Counted from the first letter of the stretch, positions 51,448 to 62,292 are shown. The stretch is 64,000 nucleotides of DNA from Acidobacteriota bacterium (GCA_019242475.1 JAFAVK010000035.1:39074-103073); one strand, 5' to 3'. A program made the numbers and translations. Notes: generated from the sequence alone by a model not told the origin.

Positions 51448-51987
51448 TTAGCGGTAGACCTCTTCGCCGTGGTGGTTCTTCCACTCGCGCTCGAAGTACT
51501 CCGCGTCCTCGTCCGAGCGGGGCGTGACGCCCATGACGATGCCGCCCTCCTTCAAGCCCTTCTCGTAGTGCTTGACGCGCTCCTCGGGGATGCCGGCGCC
51601 GACCAGCGCGCCGATGATGCCGCCCGTCGCGCCGCCCGCGCCCGCGCCCGCGAGGGCGGCGGCGATGGGGCCGGCGACGAGCAGCCCGAGGCCGGGCAGC
51701 GCCACCGTCGTCCCGATGGCCGCGATGGCGGCGAGCGTCGCGCCGACGGTGCCGCCGATGGCCGCGCCCGTGCCCGCGCCTTCCAGCGCCTTGTTGCCCA
51801 GCTCCGTCTCGCGGCCGTCAACAAAGTGCTTCTCACGCGTCTCGTCCGACATCAAAAGGTTGACGTCCTTGTCGCTGTAGCCGCGGGTGGTGACCGAGTT
51901 GTAGGCGCGCTCCGCGCTGTCCCTGTCTCTAAACAGTCCGGTCACCATCCTCGAACGTCCCGTCGCTGAACCTGTCGTTTCCGCCAT
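51448..51987 (-). CDS. YflT-like general stress protein with glycine-rich hydrophobic core
   Basis: A 179-residue protein resembling the YflT/GsiB-neighbour stress family. It has an N-terminal ferredoxin-like half (MVTGLFRDRDSAERAYNSVT), a central Gly/Ala-rich hydrophobic stretch of about 70 residues (GTGAAIGGTVGATLAAIAAI and on) that may insert in membranes, and a C-terminal half repeating the fold (HYEKGLKEGGIVMGVTPRSD). Such proteins appear in stress regulons, but the mechanism is unknown. The ATG at 51987 has GGGGAG 9 bases upstream; the longer open frame is not conserved-looking. Confidence 0.85.
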   Translation of the reverse strand: MAETTGSATGRSRMVTGLFRDRDSAERAYNSVTTRGYSDKDVNLLMSDETREKHFVDGRETELGNKALEGAGTGAAIGGTVGATLAAIAAIGTTVALPGLGLLVAGPIAAALAGAGAGGATGGIIGALVGAGIPEERVKHYEKGLKEGGIVMGVTPRSDEDAEYFEREWKNHHGEEVYR

Positions 51988-52135
51988 GTATTTGTTCTCC
52001 CCTTTAAGGTGATTAAGTGAAAGCCGCGCCGAAACCCTGTTTTCGACCCACCGCCATCCACGCGCGGCACAGCAGTCCCGGCACCCGGACAGTACGATTT
52101 TCGCCTCCGAAAAATGGCTGTCACAGGGTACCAGC

Positions 52136-52171
52136 AAAAAAGAGGCCACCCGGCGGCGGGCGGCCTCTTTT
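52136..52171 (-). terminator. Rho-independent terminator of the amidase gene
   Basis: AAAAAAGAGGCC (52136-52147) and GGCCTCTTTT (52162-52171) form a 10-bp stem around a GC-rich loop. Read on the minus strand it starts about 30 bp after the amidase stop and ends in a run of six T. The A/T flanks on both sides allow bidirectional action. Confidence 0.85.
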
Positions 52172-52201
52172 CGCCTCAAATGTTTTGGGAGCGCCGGGCT
52201 T

Positions 52202-53875
52202 TCAGGCTTTCAGCTCCGCGGTGGGCAGCAGGCGCGGGGGCTGGCGGTGTTTGGTCGCCTGCTCGTAGGCGTAGGCGAGGCGGACGAGTTTGGGCTCGGT
52301 GTAGGCGCGGCCGAAGAAGGAGATGCCGACGGGCAGGCCGTAGACGTAGCCCGCGGGCACCTGCACGTTAGGGTAGCCGGCGACGGCCGCGGGCGTGGAG
52401 CTGCCGCCCGTGAAGTGGTCGCCGTTGACGAGGTCGGTCGTCCACGCGGGGCCGCCCGTGGGCGCGACGAGCGCGTCGAGCCTGTTCTTAATCATGACCG
52501 CGTCGATGCCCTGCGCCTGCGACATAGACTTGCTCGTCCGCAGGGCTTTCAGGTAGGCGGGGTCGGTGAGCGGCCCCTTGGCCTCGGCGCGGACGAAAAT
52601 CTCCTGGCCGAAGTAGGGCATCTCGCGGTCGCGGTTCTTTTCGTTGAAGTCGATCAGTTCTTTGAGCGTGCGCGGGTTGTCGCCGGGCGCGAGCCCCGCG
52701 AGGTACTTATTGAGGTCGGCCTTGAACTCGTAGAGCAGCACCTCGAACTCGGCGGCGTCGAACTTGCCGTGCGTCGGGAGGTCGGCCGGGTCAACGACGG
52801 TCGCGCCCTCGCGCTTCAAAAGGTCGAGGGCGTCGGCCATCAGCTTGTCCACCTGCTCGTTGAAGCCGAAGAACTTGCGCGCGACGCCGATGCGCGCGCC
52901 GCGCAGTGCGCCCGGGTCGAGCGAGCCCGCGAGGCTCTGTGCCCACGCGTTGACGTTCGTGCCCACGCCTTTCGCCGGGTCGGTCGGGTCTTCGGCGGCG
53001 AGCACTTGCAGGAGCGCGACGGCGTCGGCCACGGTGCGCGCCATCGGGCCGGCGGTGTCCTGGCTGTGCGCGATGGGGATGATGCCGGTGCGGCTGACGA
53101 GCCCGAGCGTCGGCTTGATGCCGACGATGCCGCACGTGCCCGAGGGGCAGACGACGGAGCCGTCCGTCTCCGTGCCCACGCCGACTAAGGCGAGGTTGGC
53201 CGAGACGCCCGCGCCCGAGCCGGAGCTTGAGCCGCAGGGGTTGCGGTCGAGCGCGTAAGGGTTGCGCGTCTGCCCGCCGCGGCCGCTCCATCCGCTCGTC
53301 GAATGCGTCGAGCGGAAGTTGGCCCACTCGCTCAGATTGGTCTTGCCGATGATGACGCAGCCGGCCGCGCGCAGGCGCTCGACGATGAAGGCGTCGCGCC
53401 GCGGCTTCGCGTTGACTAACGCCAGAGACCCCGCGGTCGTCAGCATCTTGTCGGCCGTGTCGATGTTGTCCTTGATGAGGACGGGCGCGCCGTGAAGCGG
53501 CCCGCGCACGCGCCCCGCCTTGCGCTCGCGGTCGAGCGAGTCGGCGACGGCGAGCGCGTCCGGGTTCGTCTCGATGACGGAGTTGAGCGCCGGGCCGCGC
53601 CGGTCGATGCGCTCGATGCGTTCGAGGTACATCTCCGTCAGGCGCCGCGCCGAGAGGCGGCCCGAGGCCATCGCCGCCTGCGCGTCGCGGACGGTCAGCT
53701 CCTCCCAGTCGAAGCGGCCGCCGCCCTGCGGCTCGCCGGCCAGCCGCGCGAGCGTGCGCGCCGCCGCCTCGTGTTTGAATCCGCCGAGCGCCGCCCCGAG
53801 TCCCCCGACCAGACTTGCACACACGAACTCACGCCGCCCTACCCGGCGTCCGCCGCGCCGACCTTTACGCGCCAT
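52202..53875 (-). CDS. Amidase (AS family) with Tat-type signal
   Basis: A 557-residue amidase-signature enzyme. The Ser-cisSer-Lys triad is visible: lysine in HGAPVLIKDNIDTADKM, cis-serine and nucleophile in NPCGSSSGSGAGVSANLA and GTETDGSVVCPSGTCGIVG. The N-terminus has a twin-arginine-type signal (RRVGRREFVCASLVGGLGAA), so it is probably folded before export. The ATG at 53875 is used, with GAGAGG upstream. Members hydrolyse many amides, and the closest look is to peptide/allophanate-type amidases of unknown substrate. It is monocistronic, ending at a clear terminator, and divergent from the homoserine dehydrogenase gene. Confidence 0.92.
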   Translation of the reverse strand: MARKGRRGGRRVGRREFVCASLVGGLGAALGGFKHEAAARTLARLAGEPQGGGRFDWEELTVRDAQAAMASGRLSARRLTEMYLERIERIDRRGPALNSVIETNPDALAVADSLDRERKAGRVRGPLHGAPVLIKDNIDTADKMLTTAGSLALVNAKPRRDAFIVERLRAAGCVIIGKTNLSEWANFRSTHSTSGWSGRGGQTRNPYALDRNPCGSSSGSGAGVSANLALVGVGTETDGSVVCPSGTCGIVGIKPTLGLVSRTGIIPIAHSQDTAGPMARTVADAVALLQVLAAEDPTDPAKGVGTNVNAWAQSLAGSLDPGALRGARIGVARKFFGFNEQVDKLMADALDLLKREGATVVDPADLPTHGKFDAAEFEVLLYEFKADLNKYLAGLAPGDNPRTLKELIDFNEKNRDREMPYFGQEIFVRAEAKGPLTDPAYLKALRTSKSMSQAQGIDAVMIKNRLDALVAPTGGPAWTTDLVNGDHFTGGSSTPAAVAGYPNVQVPAGYVYGLPVGISFFGRAYTEPKLVRLAYAYEQATKHRQPPRLLPTAELKA

Positions 53876-53962
53876 GTTGGTTCCAGCCTCTCTTCGCGTG
53901 TTAAAAGTTTCGATGAGCGTTGTTGTCGCGGAAGCATCTCGCAACGCCGTCGGAAAAGCAAC

Positions 53963-54988
53963 ATGAAAGTTTATAACCTCTGCCTGCTCGGCTTCGGCAA
54001 CGTCGGCTGCGCGCTCCTCGACCTCCTCTTCGAGAAGAGGGACGAGCTGTGGGAGGAGTTCGGCGTCGCGTGGCGCGTCACCGGCGTCGCGTCGCGCGGC
54101 CTGGGCTGGCTCGTCGCCCCGGAGGGCTTCCCGGACGAAGAGCTGACCTACGCGCCGCTGGCGGGCCTCGCGCAGAAGGTCTCGCCCGCGCCCGTGGACG
54201 TGAAGGAGTGGCTCGCGGCCGCGCGCTGCGACGTGCTCTTCGAGGCGACTTCGCTCGAACCCCTGACGGGTGAGCCCGCCGTCTCACACGTGCGCGCCGG
54301 GCTCGAACACGGCGCGCACGTCGTCACGGCCAACAAGGGCACCATCGTCCACGCCTACCGGGAGCTTGAAACGCTCGCGCGCTCAAGGGGCCGCCGCTTC
54401 CTGTTCGAGGCGACCGTCGCCGAGTTCCCGGTCTTCTCGCTCTTCCGCGGCTCGCTGCCCGCCGCGCGCCTGCTCTCTTTCGAGGGCGTGCTCAACTCCA
54501 CGACCAACGTCATCCTCGACGAGATCGCCGCCGGCCGCACCTTCGACGAAGGCGTCCGCCGCGCGCAGGAGTTGGGCGTAGCCGAGACAGACCCCACGCA
54601 CGACGTTGACGGCTGGGACTCGGCCGTCAAAGCCTGCGCGCTGGCGAACGTACTGATGGGAGCTGAACTTAAAATTGAAGAGGTAGAAAGGGAAGGCATC
54701 CGCGGGTTGAAGGACGAAGACGTGCGCGCGGCGCACGCCGAGGGTCGCCCTTTCAGACTCGTCGCCCGAGGCCGCCGCGACGCGGCGGGCCGCGTCGAAG
54801 CCTCCGTCCGGCCCGAGCACGTCTCGCCGCGCGGCCCCTTCGCTTCGGCCGAAGGCACGACGCTCGCCATCCACTACGAGCTGGACGTGCTGCCGGGCCT
54901 CACCGTCGTCGCGCACGACCCAGACCTGACGAGCACCGCCTACGGCCTCCTCGCAGACTTCATCGACGCTGTCCGCGGAGACGTTTAA
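53963..54988 (+). CDS. hom: Homoserine dehydrogenase
   Basis: Reduces aspartate semialdehyde to homoserine toward threonine and methionine. The 341-residue protein shows the nucleotide loop LLGFGNVGCALLDLLFE, the substrate segment HVVTANKGTIVHAYRELE near residue 115, and the GVLNSTTNVILDEIAAG and ETDPTHDVDGWDSAVKACAL motifs of the catalytic domain. The C-terminal ACT domain seen in many homologues is absent, so allosteric control may be missing. It is remote from lysC/asd. Its end overlaps the convergent class V aminotransferase gene by 4 bp. Confidence 0.93.
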   Translation: MKVYNLCLLGFGNVGCALLDLLFEKRDELWEEFGVAWRVTGVASRGLGWLVAPEGFPDEELTYAPLAGLAQKVSPAPVDVKEWLAAARCDVLFEATSLEPLTGEPAVSHVRAGLEHGAHVVTANKGTIVHAYRELETLARSRGRRFLFEATVAEFPVFSLFRGSLPAARLLSFEGVLNSTTNVILDEIAAGRTFDEGVRRAQELGVAETDPTHDVDGWDSAVKACALANVLMGAELKIEEVEREGIRGLKDEDVRAAHAEGRPFRLVARGRRDAAGRVEASVRPEHVSPRGPFASAEGTTLAIHYELDVLPGLTVVAHDPDLTSTAYGLLADFIDAVRGDV

Positions 54989-56259
54989 GCGCCGCGCGCG
55001 ATCTCGCCGACGCCCGCGACTAATCGCTCGACCTCTCCGCGCGTGGTGTAGCAGGCGGCGCCGGCGCGGACAAGTCCCTCTTCGCCAAGCCTGAGTCGCT
55101 CGACGACCGTCGCCGCGTAGAAGTCGCCGTGCGAGAGGAAGAGGCCGCGCGCGGCGAGGCGGCGCGCCACCTCCGTCGAGGTCACGCCCTCGACCGTGAA
55201 GGCCACGGTCGGCGTGCGCGGCGCCTCGGGACGCGGCCCGTAGAGCTTCACGCCTTCGACCCCCGAGAGACCTTCCCACAAGAGCTTCGTCAACTCGGCG
55301 CCGCGCGCGTGGAGCGCGTCGAAGGCGCGTCGTAGACGTTCGCGCCGCGCCGAGACTTCGAGCGGCGCGGTCGGGCTCCCGTGCGCGAGCGAGGCGAGGA
55401 AGTCCACGGCCGCCGCCGCGCCGACGATGCCTTCGTGGTTCTGCGTGCCCGTCTCGGCGACCTCGGGCGCGTAGTCGGGCGCGGGGATGAGTTTCGGAAA
55501 GGGGAGCGACTCGTACAGCTCGCGGCGGCAGAAGAGCGCGCCGACGTGCGGCCCGTAGAACTTGTAGGCCGAGCAGACGAGGAAGTCGCAGCCGAGCGCC
55601 TTCACGTCCACGAGCCTGTGCGGCGCGTAGTGCACCGCGTCCACGAACAGGTAGGCGCCGGCCGACTCGGCGAGCCTGCGCGCGCGCGCGAGGTCGGACA
55701 GGGTGCCGAGCGCGTTCGACGCGGCTCCCACGGCGAGGAGCTTCGTGCGCCCGTTCACCTTCGACTCGAAGTCTTCCCAGTCCAGCTCGCCCGTCTCGGT
55801 CTTCATCCGCACGACGCGCACCGAGACGCCGCGCTCGCGCTCAAGCGCCCGCCACGGCGCGACGTTGGCGTGGTGGTCTAACTCCGTGACGACTACCTCG
55901 TCGCCCGCCGCGAACGTGCGGCCGAGCGTGCGCGAGACGTGGAAGGCCAGCGTCGTCGCGTTCGCGCCGAAGGCGACCTCGCCGGGCGAGGCGTTGAGGA
56001 AGTCCGCGAGCGATGCGCGCGAGCGCTCAAGCAGCTCGTCCGTCTCCGCGCTCGTCGGGTAGGCCCAGTGCGTGTTGGCGTTGTGCCCGTACAGGTACTC
56101 CGACATCGCCTCGACGACCGCGCGCGGCACCTGCGTCCCGCCGGGGCCGTCGAAGTAGGCGACCGCGTGCCCCTCTTGCTTTCGGCCTAACGCGGGGAAG
56201 TGCGAACGTATCTCTTGCACCGAGGCGGCGCGTTCGGCCGCCCTCACTGTCTCAGCCAT
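54985..56259 (-). CDS. Class V aminotransferase, cysteine-desulfurase-like
   Basis: A 424-residue PLP enzyme of the cysteine-desulfurase-like SelA/CsdA group. Visible are YFDGPGGTQVPRAVVEAM at the N-terminus, the His of VVVTELDHHANVAPWRAL stacking on the cofactor, the Asp of YLFVDAVHYAPHRLVDV and the PLP lysine in FLVCSAYKFYGPHVG. The mobile cysteine loop typical of true desulfurases is not evident in this C-terminal region, so it may be a lyase or aminotransferase of another kind. The ATG at 56259 has GAGGT upstream; the frame is open far beyond it, but that is the antisense of the next gene. Confidence 0.87.
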   Translation of the reverse strand: MAETVRAAERAASVQEIRSHFPALGRKQEGHAVAYFDGPGGTQVPRAVVEAMSEYLYGHNANTHWAYPTSAETDELLERSRASLADFLNASPGEVAFGANATTLAFHVSRTLGRTFAAGDEVVVTELDHHANVAPWRALERERGVSVRVVRMKTETGELDWEDFESKVNGRTKLLAVGAASNALGTLSDLARARRLAESAGAYLFVDAVHYAPHRLVDVKALGCDFLVCSAYKFYGPHVGALFCRRELYESLPFPKLIPAPDYAPEVAETGTQNHEGIVGAAAAVDFLASLAHGSPTAPLEVSARRERLRRAFDALHARGAELTKLLWEGLSGVEGVKLYGPRPEAPRTPTVAFTVEGVTSTEVARRLAARGLFLSHGDFYAATVVERLRLGEEGLVRAGAACYTTRGEVERLVAGVGEIARGA

Positions 56260-56349
56260 TGAAGACCTCGCGGGTGTTATGATTCCTTCGGCGCCAGCAT
56301 CGACAATTCCCCCGCCCGGGTCAAGTGAAGCCAGGTGAAGGAGACCGGC

Positions 56350-58023
<1,674 letters not shown>

Positions 58024-58084
58024 GCGTTAGGGAGTTATTAGCTAAGCCCCGAAGGTGCCTGCTGCCTACTTCTTTCAAGCGGTG

Positions 58085-58113
58085 TTGACATGCGGGCGGG
58101 CTTGGGCAAAATT
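58085..58113 (+). promoter_or_regulatory. Putative promoter of the trehalase gene
   Basis: TTGACA (58085-58090) is followed after 16-17 bp by CAAAAT/AAAATT (58107-58113), about 40 bp before the trehalase ATG. The -35 is perfect and the -10 is a partial match. Confidence 0.45.
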
Positions 58114-58153
58114 CTCTGTCGAGCACGACAGCCACACTGACGGAGGGGCGGGC

Positions 58154-59818
58154 ATGCACTGTGCGGTGACGAGCAGAAGGGCGCCGCGGGCGTACGTCGC
58201 CGCGCGGTTTGCGCTCGTCCTGTTGCTACTGTCGATGACACACACACAGACCCTCGCGCAGGGCGGGCGCGCCACGCCCGCTCAACTCGAAGCCGCGCGC
58301 GCGTACGTGCGCCGCGGCTGGCACACGCTCACGCGCTCGAACCGCGGCCTCGCCACGGCCGCCGCCGACCCGAAGTTCGAGCAGGGCGCCCCGCCCAAGG
58401 CCCGCCACCCCGTCTACGTCGCGCGCGACGAGAACCTCGCCGGCGTCGAGCGCTCGCTGCGCGCGCAGCTGAAGGCCGCAGACTTTCAAAGGATAGAGCT
58501 GCGCCAACTCCCGCCCGCCGGCTCGGACGTGCCGGCGGGACTGCTCTACCTACCGCGCCCGTACGTCGTCCCCGGCGGCCGCTTCAACGAGATGTACGGG
58601 TGGGACAGCTACTTCATACAGGTCGGCCTGCTGCGCGACGGCGAGACGACGCTCGCGCGCGACATGGTCGAGAACTTCATCTACGAGGTCGAGCACTACG
58701 GCCACGTCCTCAACGCCAACCGCACCTACTACCTCACGCGCTCGCAGCCGCCCTTCCTGACGCGGATGATCCTCGGCGTCTACGAGCGCACGCACGACCG
58801 CGCCTGGCTCCGCCGCGCCGCCCGCGCCGTCGGGCCGTCCTACGAATACTGGACAGACCCCGCGCGCGGGCACTTCACGAAGCAGACGGGGCTCTCGCGC
58901 TACTACGACGCGGGCGAAGGCCCCGCGCACGAGGTCGTCGCCGGCGAGCGCGACGCCGAGGGGCACACGCACTACACGCGCGTGAAAGAGTTCTACCGCA
59001 CGCACGAGGTCACGGACTACGACGAGTCGATGTTCTACGACAGCAAGACGGACGAGCTGACGCCCGCGTTTTATAAGGGCGACCGCTCGATGCGCGAGTC
59101 GGGCTTCGACCCCTCGAACCGCTTCGGCCCGTTCGGCGTGGATGTGACCGAGTACGACCCCGTCTGCCTCAACTCGCTCCTCTACATCTACGAGCGCGAC
59201 GCCGCCGAGATCATGCGCGAGCTTGGGCGCAAGGGCGAGGCCGGCGAGTGGGACAAGCGCGCCGACGCGCGACGGGAGGCCGTCAACCGCCTGACGTGGG
59301 ACGAGCGCGACGGGCTCTACTACGACTACAACTTCGAGAAGCGCGAGGTGAGGCGCTACCCGTTCGTGACGACCTTCTACCCTCTGTGGGCGGGGATTGC
59401 GACGAAGGAGCAGGCGGCGCGCGTCGTGGCAAACCTGAAACTCTTCGAGCGCCCCGGCGGGTTGCAGACGAGCACGAACCACTCGGGCAGCCAGTGGGAC
59501 GCGCCCTTCGGGTGGGCGCCGATGCAGCTCATCGCCGTCGGGGGGCTGCGCCGCTACGGCTATGAGCAGGAGGCCGAGCGCGTCTCCGTCAACTTCCTCT
59601 CGCTCGTGCTCAAGGAGTTCATCGAGCACAACACCATCGTCGAGAAGTACGACGTGGAGACGCGCACCTCCACCCTCGGCGCGGGGCTGCGCTTCGGCTA
59701 CTCGACGAACGAGATCGGCTTCGGCTGGACGAACGCCGCCTTCACGGAGCTGTACGCGCAGCTCTCCCCCGAGGCGAGGGCGAAGGTGCTTGAGCTGGGC
59801 GGCGTCGGCGTCCCTTAA
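58154..59818 (+). CDS. treA: Exported alpha,alpha-trehalase (GH37)
   Basis: Hydrolyses trehalose to two glucose. The 554-residue protein has an N-terminal signal peptide (RFALVLLLLSMTHTQTLAQG), so it is periplasmic. Both GH37 signatures are present: PGGRFNEMYGWDSYF near residue 140 and QWDAPFGWAP near 450, with a Glu-rich C-terminal ENEIGFGWTNAAF-type motif closing the (alpha/alpha)6 barrel. The ATG at 58154 has GGAGGGG upstream. A long upstream open frame is ignored because the signal peptide defines the start. The next gene follows after 5 bp, suggesting co-transcription. Confidence 0.94.
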   Translation: MHCAVTSRRAPRAYVAARFALVLLLLSMTHTQTLAQGGRATPAQLEAARAYVRRGWHTLTRSNRGLATAAADPKFEQGAPPKARHPVYVARDENLAGVERSLRAQLKAADFQRIELRQLPPAGSDVPAGLLYLPRPYVVPGGRFNEMYGWDSYFIQVGLLRDGETTLARDMVENFIYEVEHYGHVLNANRTYYLTRSQPPFLTRMILGVYERTHDRAWLRRAARAVGPSYEYWTDPARGHFTKQTGLSRYYDAGEGPAHEVVAGERDAEGHTHYTRVKEFYRTHEVTDYDESMFYDSKTDELTPAFYKGDRSMRESGFDPSNRFGPFGVDVTEYDPVCLNSLLYIYERDAAEIMRELGRKGEAGEWDKRADARREAVNRLTWDERDGLYYDYNFEKREVRRYPFVTTFYPLWAGIATKEQAARVVANLKLFERPGGLQTSTNHSGSQWDAPFGWAPMQLIAVGGLRRYGYEQEAERVSVNFLSLVLKEFIEHNTIVEKYDVETRTSTLGAGLRFGYSTNEIGFGWTNAAFTELYAQLSPEARAKVLELGGVGVP

Positions 59819-59823
59819 AAAAG

Positions 59824-60861
59824 ATGATGCAGATCAGACGTGGATTCGCGAGCGACAACAACGCGGGCGTGCACCCGCGCGTGTGGGACGCGCTGCGCTC
59901 GGCCGACCGCGGGCACGCGGTCGCCTACGGCGACGACGTGTACACGGAGACGGCCGTCCGACTCTTCCGCGAGCGCTTCGGCGGGCGCGCCGAGGTCTTC
60001 TTCGTCTTCGGCGGCACGGGCGCGAACGTCTCGGCGCTGGCCTCCGTCACGCGCCCCTTTCAAGCGGTCGTCTGCGCCGAGACGGCGCACATCAACGTGG
60101 ACGAGTGCGGCGCGCCGGAGCGTTTTACGGGATGCAAGCTCGTAGACCTTCCGACGCCGGACGGCAAGCTCAGGCCCGAGCAGATCGAGCCTTTGCTCGC
60201 CGCACTGGGCGACCAGCACCACGTGCAGCCGCGCGTCATCTCCGTCTCGCAGGCGACCGAGCTGGGGACGGTCTACACGGCCGGGGAGCTGGCGCGGCTC
60301 GCGGAGTTCGCGCACGGGCGGGGGCTGCTTTTGCACGTGGACGGGGCGCGGCTGGCGAACGCGGCGGCGCACCTGGGTGTCTCTCTCAAAGAGTTGACGG
60401 CCGACGCGGGCGTGGACGTGCTGAGCTTCGGCGGGGCGAAGAACGGGATGATGTACGGCGAGGCCGTCGTCTTCTTCGACCAGGGCTTAGCCGAAGGTTT
60501 TAAGTTCGTGCGGAAGCAGTGCGCGCAGCTGCCTTCGAAGATGCGCTTCGTCGCCGCGCAGTTCACGGCGCTGCTCGGCGCAGACCTCTGGCGCGAGACG
60601 GCCGCGCACGCGAACCGGATGGCCGAGGCGCTCGCCGCCGAGCTGCGCACGATCCCGCGGGTGCACCTCACGCAGCCCGTCGAGTCGAACGCGGTCTTCG
60701 CCCTCCTCCCGCGCGAGTCCATCCCGCGCGTGCGGGAGCGCTTCTTCTTCTACGTCTGGAACGAGCAGACCTCCGAGGTGCGCCTCATGTGCTCCTTCGA
60801 CACGACCGAAGAGGACGTGGCGGAGTTGGCGGCGGTTATCAGGGAGGCGGTGAAGGAGTAG
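59824..60861 (+). CDS. Threonine-aldolase-like PLP lyase
   Basis: A 345-residue fold-type I PLP protein of the beta-eliminating lyase/low-specificity threonine aldolase family, which cleaves threonine to glycine and acetaldehyde. The motifs are SDNNAGVHPRVWDAL at the start, VYTETAVRLFRERFGG, ETAHINVDECGAPE with the cofactor-stacking His, LLHVDGARLANAAA with the cofactor Asp, and the PLP lysine in LSFGGAKNGMMYGEA. It starts 5 bp after the trehalase gene. Its stop TAG is at the border of a dyad arm. Confidence 0.9.
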   Translation: MMQIRRGFASDNNAGVHPRVWDALRSADRGHAVAYGDDVYTETAVRLFRERFGGRAEVFFVFGGTGANVSALASVTRPFQAVVCAETAHINVDECGAPERFTGCKLVDLPTPDGKLRPEQIEPLLAALGDQHHVQPRVISVSQATELGTVYTAGELARLAEFAHGRGLLLHVDGARLANAAAHLGVSLKELTADAGVDVLSFGGAKNGMMYGEAVVFFDQGLAEGFKFVRKQCAQLPSKMRFVAAQFTALLGADLWRETAAHANRMAEALAAELRTIPRVHLTQPVESNAVFALLPRESIPRVRERFFFYVWNEQTSEVRLMCSFDTTEEDVAELAAVIREAVKE

Positions 60862-60941
60862 TAGGCGATAGGCAGATGGCGGTAGGTAGTTGAAGAGGGT
60901 TTGTCTTAACCGCCTACTGCCATCTGCCTGCTGCCTACTCC
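60858..60941. repeat. Intergenic dyad, AGTAGGC word type
   Basis: AGTAGGCGATAGGCAGATGG plus CGGTAGGTAG (60859-60890) pairs with CGCCTACTGCCATCTGCCTG plus CTGCCTACT (60911-60939). It lies between two convergent genes. Confidence 0.85.
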
Positions 60942-60943
60942 CC

Positions 60944-61399
60944 TCAAGGCGTCGTCTCGGCGAGGTTCGACTTGTACCTGGTGTTGGTGGCGCGGTCGTT
61001 CAGTTCGACGTAGACCCAGCTCGGCGGGACGACCGTCTCTTCGAGCGCGAACCAGATCGAGTTGAGGTCGTCGGGCTTGGAGAGGGCGCAGAAGCCGTAG
61101 AGGCGTTTGCCCTGCTGGTCGTAGATGTCCACCCAGGTGCGCGAGGACTGCTTGTTCTGGCCGCAGGGGGGCAGGTTGGGCGCGGCGGCGAACATCACGG
61201 CCGGGTACTCGGCCGAGTTCATGACGCTGAATTTATAGCGCAGGTAGTTCTTGCCGCCGTCCTGAAAGCTCTCCACTTCGCTCAGGTAGAGGACGGGGTT
61301 AGGCAGGGCGCGCGGCGCCGAGGCCGTCGAAACCGCGAGACACGACAGAGCCAGACAGGCCAGGAACGCCCTGGCCACCCAAGAGCTGCGGAGCCTCAT
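60944..61399 (-). CDS. Secreted hypothetical protein
   Basis: A 151-residue protein with a signal peptide (SWVARAFLACLALSCLAVST) and a compact mature domain of ~120 residues with alternating strands: LYLSEVESFQDGGKNYLRYK, a Cys in LPPCGQNKQSSRTWVDIYD, another in RLYGFCALSKPDDLNSIWFA, ending VYVELNDRATNTRYKSNLAE. The two cysteines may form a disulphide. I do not recognise a named family; the strand pattern suggests an immunoglobulin-like fold. The ATG at 61399 has GGAGGAG upstream. No functional partner is nearby. Confidence 0.75.
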   Translation of the reverse strand: MRLRSSWVARAFLACLALSCLAVSTASAPRALPNPVLYLSEVESFQDGGKNYLRYKFSVMNSAEYPAVMFAAAPNLPPCGQNKQSSRTWVDIYDQQGKRLYGFCALSKPDDLNSIWFALEETVVPPSWVYVELNDRATNTRYKSNLAETTP

Positions 61400-61482
61400 C
61401 GTCGTAAATCTCCTCCGGGGGCGTCGAGGCTGTTGGAGCGGCGCGCATTGAATCACTTTCCGCCCCGCCGCACAAGACTTTA

Positions 61483-61511
61483 ATTTGAAATTTCAAATTG
61501 AAATTTCAAAT
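61483..61511. repeat. ATTTGAAATTTCAAAT palindromic element
   Basis: ATTTGAAATTTCAAATTGAA and ATTTCAAAT form nested palindromes, followed on the plus strand by CTTTTT. Shorter versions of the same word are at 18293-18312, 22586-22603, 41888-41904 and 45003-45020, each beside a gene end. Confidence 0.75.
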
Positions 61512-61515
61512 CTTT

Positions 61516-62187
61516 TTAGTCCGGATACTCGTCCGAGCCCTGCACCCAGAGGAAGGACTGCACGTCGATCATGTCGCGCGGGCCTAAAGGGCGCTGGTCG
61601 CTCCGCACCAGCGCGGCCAGCTCCAGGAGGCTCGCGTAGGTCTCCCAGTTGGGGCGCGAGCGGTATTCGAAGTCGAAGCCGTAGCGGGCGGCCGCGGCGC
61701 GCGTGACCGTCGGCTTGAGGAAGATGTGCGTGTCGGGCTGCGCGAGGAAGCCCCAGACCGTCACCATCGGCCACGTCAGCACGCGCGTCTGGCGGCGCGG
61801 GAGCCCGGCGACCGTCTCGACCCAGGCGTTGAAGCGCCGCTCAAGTTGGCCCCCGCCGTGCAAAAGCTCATAGAGCCCCTCGGCGAAGGCGCGCGCGCCC
61901 GCCTCGGACTTGACGGCGTCGCGCAGCGCCATCTTCTCGAACGAGAAGATCATGCTGTGGCGCGTGCGCTGCTCGACGCGCACGGCGCGCGCCGCCGCCT
62001 CCGCGAACTCGCCCGCGCGCAGCAGCCGCCGGAACTCCGTGCGCCCCAGCGCCTCCTCCCAGCGCGCGTGCGCCTCCCACTTGTAGTCGCGCTCCCAGTC
62101 GAGGTAGGTCTCGTCCCCGAACCCGCCGGGGAAGTAACGCAAAAACTTCCGCCGGCACGCCTCCGCCCCTTCGCCCTTCCTGCCCAT
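61516..62187 (-). CDS. Conserved hypothetical protein (223 aa)
   Basis: A 223-residue soluble protein that I cannot assign. The first part is charged and aromatic (RKFLRYFPGGFGDETYLDWE, RDYKWEAHARWEEALG), the middle has RHSMIFSFEKMALRDAVKSE, and the end has VLTWPMVTVWGFLAQPDTHI, FLKPTVTRAAAARYGFDFEY and YASLLELAALVRSDQ. The pattern looks like a mostly helical fold with a conserved Trp/Pro-rich core. I start at the ATG at 62187 (GGGGG upstream), because the longer frame translates the dyad (HSSFITHHSSLIT) and is not protein-like. No neighbour suggests a role. Confidence 0.75.
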   Translation of the reverse strand: MGRKGEGAEACRRKFLRYFPGGFGDETYLDWERDYKWEAHARWEEALGRTEFRRLLRAGEFAEAAARAVRVEQRTRHSMIFSFEKMALRDAVKSEAGARAFAEGLYELLHGGGQLERRFNAWVETVAGLPRRQTRVLTWPMVTVWGFLAQPDTHIFLKPTVTRAAAARYGFDFEYRSRPNWETYASLLELAALVRSDQRPLGPRDMIDVQSFLWVQGSDEYPD

Positions 62188-62204
62188 ATGCCCGAACCCC
62201 CTTG

Positions 62205-62292
62205 TGATAAGTGATGAATGATGAGTGATGAATGATGAATGAAAGGCAAGCTGCTTCTCATTCATCATTCATCACTCATCATTCATCATTTC
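62205..62292. repeat. Intergenic dyad, GATGAAT word type
   Basis: GTGATAAGTGATGAATGATG and AGTGATGAATGATGAAT (62205-62241) pair with ATTCATCATTCATCACTCAT plus CATTCATCAT (62260-62289). The loop GAAAGGCAAGCTG nearly equals that of the element at 25898-25972, which shows a common source. Confidence 0.88.

Noticed and set aside
53492..53962. N-terminal extension of homoserine dehydrogenase
   Set aside because: It is antisense to the amidase gene; the ATG at 53963 begins right at the nucleotide-binding strand as in homologues.
62188..62268. N-terminal extension of the 223-residue protein (HSSFITHHSSLIT)
   Set aside because: This is a translation of the GATGAAT dyad; the same peptide pattern appears wherever that repeat is read, so it is not a real N-terminus.
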